Positions 58,960 through 64,000 of a stretch of DNA of 64,000 bases are shown piece by piece (position 1 is the first letter of the stretch; each line of letters starts with the position of its first letter). Made by a program: the position numbers and the translations under genes. This DNA is from Gammaproteobacteria bacterium UBA2679 (lineage in GTDB: Bacteria; Pseudomonadota; Gammaproteobacteria; Pseudomonadales; Oleiphilaceae). Under the pieces are notes generated by a model. The model did no database searches. It had not been told where the DNA came from and worked only from the letters and a program-made list of their open reading frames with translations. The stretch spans positions 186,001 through 250,000 of the forward strand of contig DEMD01000011.1 of the NCBI GenBank assembly GCA_002354735.1, given 5' to 3'.

Positions 58960-59256
58960 ATGACCAAATCCGAACTTGTCGAAATTATTGCTTCTAAGCA
59001 GCCACAGCTGTCTGTGAAGGATGTTGAGCTTGCAGTCAAGACCATCATCGAGTTGATGTCGAACACGCTGTCGCAGGGGCAGCGAATTGAAATACGTGGC
59101 TTTGGCAGTTTTTCGCTGCATTTTCGCGCGCCACGTACCGGCCGGAATCCCAAGACGGGTGAGCCGGTGAATCTGCCGTCGAAATATGTGCCGCACTTCA
59201 AACCGGGTAAAGAGCTCCGGGACGAGGTCAATGCCGGTCTGAAGGCAGGTTATTGA
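58960..59256 (+). CDS. ihfB: Integration host factor beta subunit
   Basis: 98-aa DNA-bending protein of the HU/IHF family; it pairs with Ihf[24 protein letters not shown] and the DNA-inserting arm with [27 protein letters not shown] are typical of IhfB. GGGG lies 5 bases before the ATG. Location after rpsA is conserved. Confidence 0.97.
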   Translation: MTKSELVEIIASKQPQLSVKDVELAVKTIIELMSNTLSQGQRIEIRGFGSFSLHFRAPRTGRNPKTGEPVNLPSKYVPHFKPGKELRDEVNAGLKAGY

Positions 59257-59332
59257 TCCGAATCGATTACCGCTGGCAACTCCTTATGATACCATCATGC
59301 GTAAATCTCGATGGTCCTAGGGAGTGCCTTCA

Positions 59333-59671
59333 GTGCTGATTCTGAAACGTCTAATAATAATCCTGCTCGTCATTGCCGCTATTGTCATTGGCGTCATGCT
59401 ATTTCTTGCAAACACTGATTCGGTCGCGCTTGACCTCATTGTTTACAAGACACCTCCTATCAATGTCTCGGTCATCATGTTTGCGTCGCTCTTCTGCGGG
59501 GTCATCATCGGCATGATTGTGATGTCGCTCAGCCTGTTCCGAGAGAAGATGGCACACTGGTCCGACGTCAAGCGACACAAGACCTCCGAGGCAGAAGCGC
59601 GTCGTCTCGCGGAAGAGCGTCAGCAGGCGCTGGCTCGTATGGAGCAGCCGACATCGGCACAGCCAGCCTGA
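59333..59671 (+). CDS. lapA: Lipopolysaccharide assembly protein LapA
   Basis: 112-aa inner-membrane protein with two helices (about 6-25 and 44-65) joined by a short periplasmic loop, then a charged cytoplasmic coiled coil (REKMAHWSDVKRHKTSEAEARRLAEERQQA). This is the LapA (YciS, DUF1049) pattern. I choose the GTG at 59333, since TAGGGAG lies about 8 bases before it; another in-frame GTG at 59324 overlaps that site. It is followed by lapB, its functional partner. Confidence 0.9.
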   Translation: MLILKRLIIILLVIAAIVIGVMLFLANTDSVALDLIVYKTPPINVSVIMFASLFCGVIIGMIVMSLSLFREKMAHWSDVKRHKTSEAEARRLAEERQQALARMEQPTSAQPA

Positions 59672-59701
59672 GGCAGCGCCCGTCTCCGGAGCAGTAAGCT
59701 T

Positions 59702-60868
59702 ATGGATATGTTTGCGCTCTGGTTACTCATTGCGGTAGCCGTCGGTCTCGGTTGGGTCATTGGTCACCATCAACGACTTGCGTTCAGTGAAGAGTCCTCA
59801 GGCAGCATCGATAGTAGCGGTGAGCATCCTCTGGCCTTGAGCTATCTGTTCGAAGCCTTTGATTCGCCAACGGTCGACTCCTTTGTAGAACAGCTGGAAA
59901 TCAATGAACGGAGCGCTCCGCTCTATCTCGCCATTGCCAATTATTATCGCAAGCAGGGCGATCTTGAGCGGTCCACTCTGATCCATCAGAAGTTACTCGG
60001 TGAGTCGGCCATTCAGGATAAGCTTGCGTCGCAGGTGACTTTTGAACTGTCGCAGGATTATATGGCGGCCGGTCTTTACGATCGTGCCGAGTCGGTGCTC
60101 ACGGGTCTACTGAAAGACGCTGACTGGCACGAGCGTAGCTTGCTCGGCCTGCTTGAGATTTACGAGCGTGAGCGCGACTGGGTGGTTGCCCGTGAGAAGG
60201 CCCTGACACTGGGGAGCCGCAAAAACAAACGCATCAACAAGCGTGCTGCGCATTATTGTTGCGAACTTGCCGAAGCGGAACTACGCAAGTCGAAACGCAC
60301 CAATGCAAGAGATCTCGCCAAGGAGGCCCTTTCCATCGACAAGGCCTGCGTTCGTGGCAGCCTGCTACTGGCCAGGGTCGAGGTGGAGACAGGAAACTTT
60401 CAGGCGGCCTTGAACGTGCTCAAGCAAATTGAGCATCAGGACGCGAGCTACGTTGTCGAATCGCTCGACCTCGCTCAGGAATGTTGTATCCAACTCGATC
60501 AGCGTGAGAAATTCCGCCGGATACTCGACTATGTGTGGGAGCGGCAGCCAAGCTCCAAGGTGCTCATCAAGAGTGCTGAGGTCATAGCGCAGCTGGAGAG
60601 CACCCGGGAAGCGACAGAATTTCTGCAGAGCAAGCTGGATGAATTTCCAAGTCTGACCGGTCTCAAGGTGCTCATCGAACTTCTGATTCCAGTGGCGGAT
60701 CCAGAGCCGAAGCGTTGGATAAGGGTGGTCAAAGGTGTGATGGAAAACATCATTCATCAGGAGCCTACTTACCGCTGCGAAAACTGTGGCTTCGCCGGAC
60801 ATACCCTGCACTGGCAGTGCCCAAGCTGTCGCCAGTGGGCGGCAGTCAAACCCTTGCTCTGGACCTGA
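59702..60868 (+). CDS. lapB: Lipopolysaccharide assembly protein LapB (YciM)
   Basis: 388-aa protein that in E. coli acts with FtsH to control LpxC turnover and so LPS synthesis. One N-terminal membrane anchor (about 3-20) is followed by TPR repeats (about 60-340) and a C-terminal rubredoxin-type metal site, YRCENCGFAGHTLHWQCPSCRQW, with two CxxC pairs. Length and order match E. coli lapB, which also precedes pyrF. Confidence 0.95.
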   Translation: MDMFALWLLIAVAVGLGWVIGHHQRLAFSEESSGSIDSSGEHPLALSYLFEAFDSPTVDSFVEQLEINERSAPLYLAIANYYRKQGDLERSTLIHQKLLGESAIQDKLASQVTFELSQDYMAAGLYDRAESVLTGLLKDADWHERSLLGLLEIYERERDWVVAREKALTLGSRKNKRINKRAAHYCCELAEAELRKSKRTNARDLAKEALSIDKACVRGSLLLARVEVETGNFQAALNVLKQIEHQDASYVVESLDLAQECCIQLDQREKFRRILDYVWERQPSSKVLIKSAEVIAQLESTREATEFLQSKLDEFPSLTGLKVLIELLIPVADPEPKRWIRVVKGVMENIIHQEPTYRCENCGFAGHTLHWQCPSCRQWAAVKPLLWT

Positions 60869-60908
60869 GTTCAGCCAGGCTTAACACCGTTAAAAGGAAT
60901 CCCGCGAG

Positions 60909-61646
60909 ATGAGTCTTGCCCGTAGCAGTAACGAACCCAGGATCATTGTCGCTCTCGACACGCCGCACGAAGATCTTGTCACCAGTCTTGCCAGACAGCT
61001 TGACCCCACGTTATGCCGTCTGAAGATTGGCAAGGAACTATTCACTGCGTGCGGACCTGCGCTGATTGGACAGTTGCGTCAGCGTGGCTTCGACATCTTC
61101 CTGGATTTGAAGTTCCATGATATCCCCAATACCTGTGCGGCTGCAGTTCGTGAGGCGGCTCGTCTGGGCGTCTGGATGGTGAATGTGCATGCATCCGGTG
61201 GTAGTGAAATGATGCGCGCCAGCCGTCAGGCCCTTGCCGAGTTCGAGCATCCGCCGCTGCTGATTGCCGTCACTGTGTTGACCAGTTTCAGTGAAGATGC
61301 CTTTGCCGAGCTCGGCTATGGGCGTTCGATTGGGGAAGTCACCACGCATCTGGCCGGGCTGGCCATGGCGGCAGACATGGATGGCGTGGTCTGTTCGGTA
61401 CATGAGGTGCCGCAGCTTAAAGCGGCTTTTGGTGAGCGCTGTATCACCGTCACGCCAGGGATCCGCCCGACAGCTGTGCCAGGCCAGGTCTCATCTGCGC
61501 CTGATGACCAGAAGCGTACGGCAAGCCCTGAACAGGCACGTGCGGCAGGCAGCGACTACCTTGTCATCGGCCGGCCAATCACGCAGGCGCGCGATCCTGG
61601 CGCAGTTCTGCGTGCGATCAGTGAGAGTTTGCCGGCCCCGGCCTGA
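60909..61646 (+). CDS. pyrF: Orotidine 5'-phosphate decarboxylase
   Basis: Last step of UMP synthesis. The 245-aa TIM barrel has IIVALDTPHEDLV at the N-terminus, the catalytic D-x-K-x-x-D motif in FLDLKFHDIPNT, and the phosphate loop in the VTPGIRP and DYLVIGRPIT region. AAAGGAAT lies upstream of the ATG. Order lapB-pyrF is conserved. A short inverted repeat (TTCAGG, CTG, CCTGAA at 61658-61672) follows, without a T-run. Confidence 0.96.
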   Translation: MSLARSSNEPRIIVALDTPHEDLVTSLARQLDPTLCRLKIGKELFTACGPALIGQLRQRGFDIFLDLKFHDIPNTCAAAVREAARLGVWMVNVHASGGSEMMRASRQALAEFEHPPLLIAVTVLTSFSEDAFAELGYGRSIGEVTTHLAGLAMAADMDGVVCSVHEVPQLKAAFGERCITVTPGIRPTAVPGQVSSAPDDQKRTASPEQARAAGSDYLVIGRPITQARDPGAVLRAISESLPAPA

Positions 61647-61734
61647 AATGGCGCATGTTCAGGCTGCCTGAAGCTTGCTTCGATGCGGTCTGGGTTCTAA
61701 GCTAGCGGGCTGTTCAAATCAGAAGACGAGCGCC

Positions 61735-63456
61735 ATGACCAGTAAGACCCGCAGCCAGGACAAACCCTCCACAGAAAATCGCCGCCACTCATCATCGATA
61801 GTCGATGGCGTTTCGCGTGCCGCCAGTCGCGCCATGCTGCGACCGGTTGGCTTCAGCGATGAAGACTTCAGCAAGCCAGTCGTGGGCATTGCATCGACCT
61901 GGAGCATGGTGACGCCCTGTAACATGCATATCAACAAGCTCGCCGAGTACGCAGGCGAGGGTGCTGATCAGGCCGGCGGCAAGAGCGTCATCTTCAATAC
62001 CATCACGATTTCCGATGGTATCTCGATGGGCACTGAAGGCATGAAATATAGCCTGGTATCGCGCGAAGTTATTGCCGACTCGATCGAAACCGTCATTGCC
62101 TGCCAGGGCTACGACGGCCTCGTGACCATTGGTGGCTGCGACAAGAACATGCCGGGCTGCCTCATGGCCATGGCACGGCTCAACCGACCCTCCGTTTTCG
62201 TCTACGGCGGCACTATCATGCCTGGCGTCCACAACGGCAAGAACATCGATGTCGTGTCAGTGTTCGAAGCGGTCGGCGCGTTCAGCTCAAACCGCATCGA
62301 TGCGCAAGAACTACATGAGATCGAGTCCAAAGCGATTCCGGGGCCTGGCTCGTGTGGCGGCATGTACACCGCGAACTCCATGGCCTCAGCCATCGAAGCC
62401 ATGGGTATGAGTCTGCCGAACAGCTCTGCCCAGGCGGCTATCTCTTCCGAGAAGACCGATGACTGTCGCAAGGCTGGCGAAGCGGTTGTGCAGTTGATCA
62501 AGAAGCAGATCACGCCAAAAGACATCATGACCAAGAAAGCCTTCGAAAACGCAATCACGGTGACGATAGCGCTCGGTGGCTCCACCAACGTCGTCTTGCA
62601 CCTCCTCGCCATGGCACACTCGATCGGCGTCAAACTGACTCTGAAGGATTTCAGCAGAATCGGCAAGAAGGTGCCTGTAGTGGCTGACCTCAGGCCAAGC
62701 GGCGCCTACATGATGTCGGACCTCATCGAGATTGGCGGCATCCAGCCACTGATGAAGCGTTTACTCAAGGCGGGCCTGCTGCACGGTGACTGTCTTACGG
62801 TAACCGGCAAGACACTTGCGGAGAACCTCAAGAACGTCAAGGACTACCCGAAGGGTCAGAAGATCGTATACAGCCTGGAAAAACCGATCAAGAAAGATAG
62901 CCACCTCGTCATGCTCGATGGCTCACTTGCCCCTGAAGGTGCGGTTGCGAAGATTTCCGGCAAGGAAGGCCTGCGCTTCTCGGGCAAGGCAAGGGTGTTC
63001 GATTCTGGCGAGAAGGCGCTGAAAGGCATCCTCGACGGCAAGGTGAAGAAGGGCGAGGTCATCGTCATACGCTATGAAGGTCCTAAAGGCGGTCCTGGTA
63101 TGCAGGAGATGCTGAGTCATACTGGTGCCATCATGGGGCAGGGGCTTGGAAACGACGTGGCCCTGATTACCGATGGCCGCTTCTCAGGAGGCACCCATGG
63201 TTTCGTGGTTGGCCATATCTCGCCAGAAGCTTATGTTGGCGGACCCATTGCCCTTGTACAGAACGGCGACATCATCACAATCGATGCCGAAGCGCACTCG
63301 CTCGATGTGGACGTGAGTGAGGCTGAGATGCAATCCCGCAAACTGGCGTGGCGGAAGCCGAAGCCGAAGTATACGCGTGGTGTGCTGGCTAAATTTGCCA
63401 ATACGGTATCGTCGGCTTCAGAAGGCGCCATTACCGACAAGGATCTGGATCTCTGA
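61735..63456 (+). CDS. ilvD: Dihydroxy-acid dehydratase
   Basis: Iron-sulfur dehydratase of branched-chain amino acid synthesis, converting dihydroxy-isovalerate and dihydroxy-methylvalerate to the keto acids. 573 aa from the ATG at 61735. Cluster and active-site blocks are present: [43 protein letters not shown] and [23 protein letters not shown]. The N-terminal ~30 residues are polar and variable. IlvD rather than Edd by these blocks. The next gene starts 5 bases after the stop. Confidence 0.95.
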   Translation: MTSKTRSQDKPSTENRRHSSSIVDGVSRAASRAMLRPVGFSDEDFSKPVVGIASTWSMVTPCNMHINKLAEYAGEGADQAGGKSVIFNTITISDGISMGTEGMKYSLVSREVIADSIETVIACQGYDGLVTIGGCDKNMPGCLMAMARLNRPSVFVYGGTIMPGVHNGKNIDVVSVFEAVGAFSSNRIDAQELHEIESKAIPGPGSCGGMYTANSMASAIEAMGMSLPNSSAQAAISSEKTDDCRKAGEAVVQLIKKQITPKDIMTKKAFENAITVTIALGGSTNVVLHLLAMAHSIGVKLTLKDFSRIGKKVPVVADLRPSGAYMMSDLIEIGGIQPLMKRLLKAGLLHGDCLTVTGKTLAENLKNVKDYPKGQKIVYSLEKPIKKDSHLVMLDGSLAPEGAVAKISGKEGLRFSGKARVFDSGEKALKGILDGKVKKGEVIVIRYEGPKGGPGMQEMLSHTGAIMGQGLGNDVALITDGRFSGGTHGFVVGHISPEAYVGGPIALVQNGDIITIDAEAHSLDVDVSEAEMQSRKLAWRKPKPKYTRGVLAKFANTVSSASEGAITDKDLDL

Positions 63457-63461
63457 AGCCC

Positions 63462-63857
63462 ATGCTGACACTTGTCATCGCAGCCTTGTTCGGCTGCACC
63501 GCCATTGCAATGGGAGCCTACGCCGAGCATGGTCTTCGTGTGAGAATAGATGAGGAGGCCTTTCGTTCGGTCATGACGGCTGTGCGCTACCATCAGGTTC
63601 ACGCCGTGACGTTACTGGCGCTTGCTCTAGCGATGCTCACGCCGCTGAACCCGACGCTTGTATTCAGGCTCGGTCTGTCCGCAGGGCTATTCGTATTGGG
63701 AACGTTGATGTTTTCAGGGAGTATCTACGCGGCCTTCATCATGGACTCGAAGCCCCTGTTGAAGATAACGCCGGCTGGCGGGATGTGTCTGATGGTGGCC
63801 TGGCTGAGCCTGATCTGGGCTGCCTTGGCCACAGGGCCTCAAACCATTTCTGAATAA
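63462..63857 (+). CDS. DUF423 (YgdD-type) membrane protein
   Basis: 131-aa inner-membrane protein with four hydrophobic segments (about 1-20, 45-65, 70-92, 105-125). The DUF423 marks are clear: GCTAIAMGAYAEHGL near the N-terminus and TAVRYHQVHAVTLLALAL. The biochemical role of this family is not established. Its ATG follows ilvD by 5 bases, so it is likely cotranscribed. Confidence 0.87.
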   Translation: MLTLVIAALFGCTAIAMGAYAEHGLRVRIDEEAFRSVMTAVRYHQVHAVTLLALALAMLTPLNPTLVFRLGLSAGLFVLGTLMFSGSIYAAFIMDSKPLLKITPAGGMCLMVAWLSLIWAALATGPQTISE

Positions 63858-63877
63858 GGCGGAAAAATGGGCGCCGC

Positions 63878-64000
63878 TCAGGCGCTCATCTGCATGGTAT
63901 TTGCCTGAGCAGGCAGCTGTATCGGCTCTGAACTCATGAGGTCATAGGCGAGATCAAGATTCCTGATGGACTGCTGCATCACTTCCTGTGCCGCCTCAAC
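63878..64000 (-). CDS. C-terminal end of an unidentified gene (5' part beyond the window)
   Basis: Forty codons in one frame on the minus strand run from the right edge to a TGA at 63878-63880. The visible peptide begins VEAAQEVMQQSIRNLDLAYD and looks like an amphipathic helix followed by a polar tail. Too little is present to name a family. A small hairpin (GCGCC, GCTCA, GGCGC at 63871-63885) spans the stop codon, between this gene and the converging DUF423 gene. It could also be a chance frame. Confidence 0.45.
   Translation of the reverse strand, partial: VEAAQEVMQQSIRNLDLAYDLMSSEPIQLPAQANTMQMSA

Overview
This window is chromosomal DNA from a marine-type gammaproteobacterium related to Pseudomonas, Marinobacter and the Oceanospirillales. 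Three conserved gene orders point there: the Pseudomonas-like arginine succinyltransferase operon aruCFGDB with two AstA-type subunits; the block prx / rnt-pyrC / motY-argG; and the long run gyrA-serC-pheA-hisC-tyrA/aroA-cmk-rpsA-ihfB-lapA-lapB-pyrF, which includes the TyrA-AroA fusion. A Marinobacter-type bifunctional fatty acyl-CoA reductase and a WS/DGAT wax ester synthase in the same window suggest a wax-ester-storing bacterium. The assignment rests on recognised families and gene order, with no database search. No tRNA, rRNA, insertion sequence, phage or CRISPR array was seen.

Layout: 1-6826 holds valS (3' end outside the window), holC and pepA on the minus strand, diverging from lptF-lptG. 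A retinol-saturase/CrtI-like oxidoreductase follows (6870-8465), then the arginine catabolic operon astC-astA-astA-astD-astB (8540-14948) and a wax ester synthase on the minus strand (14961-16349). From 16533 to 21706 lie a small secreted protein and an envelope-sensing trio (OmpR-type regulator, LysM/FecR protein, CHASE2 histidine kinase). BolA and YciO genes separate these from a chemotaxis-like signalling locus at 22838-28969. A hypothetical gene, sbcB and an M16 lipoprotein protease lead to the fatty acyl-CoA reductase (34967-36949), a peroxiredoxin, rnt-pyrC, motY, argG and a large VolA-type surface lipase (42071-45340). The rest is housekeeping: class I fumarase, purU, gyrA, serine/aromatic/histidine biosynthesis, cmk, rpsA, ihfB, lapAB, pyrF, ilvD, a DUF423 membrane protein and the end of an unidentified minus-strand gene.

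The best candidate for an undescribed system is the locus at 22838-28969. A membrane kinase combines GAF, Hpt and CheA-like ATPase domains but has no CheW-binding domain. It diverges from an operon encoding a miniature MCP-like protein, a CheX-type phosphatase, a pseudo-receiver/CheX fusion and a CheY. The two CheX-type proteins differ in sequence but end in the same C-terminal peptide SGELEFF, written with different codons, which suggests a shared docking tail. No cheW, cheR, cheB or cheD lies nearby.

Other points for a second look are a PheA whose prephenate dehydratase domain is shortened and lacks its signature motifs, the FAR plus WS/DGAT wax ester pair, competing hairpins between FAR and the peroxiredoxin gene, and a long C-terminal extension on the second AstA subunit.
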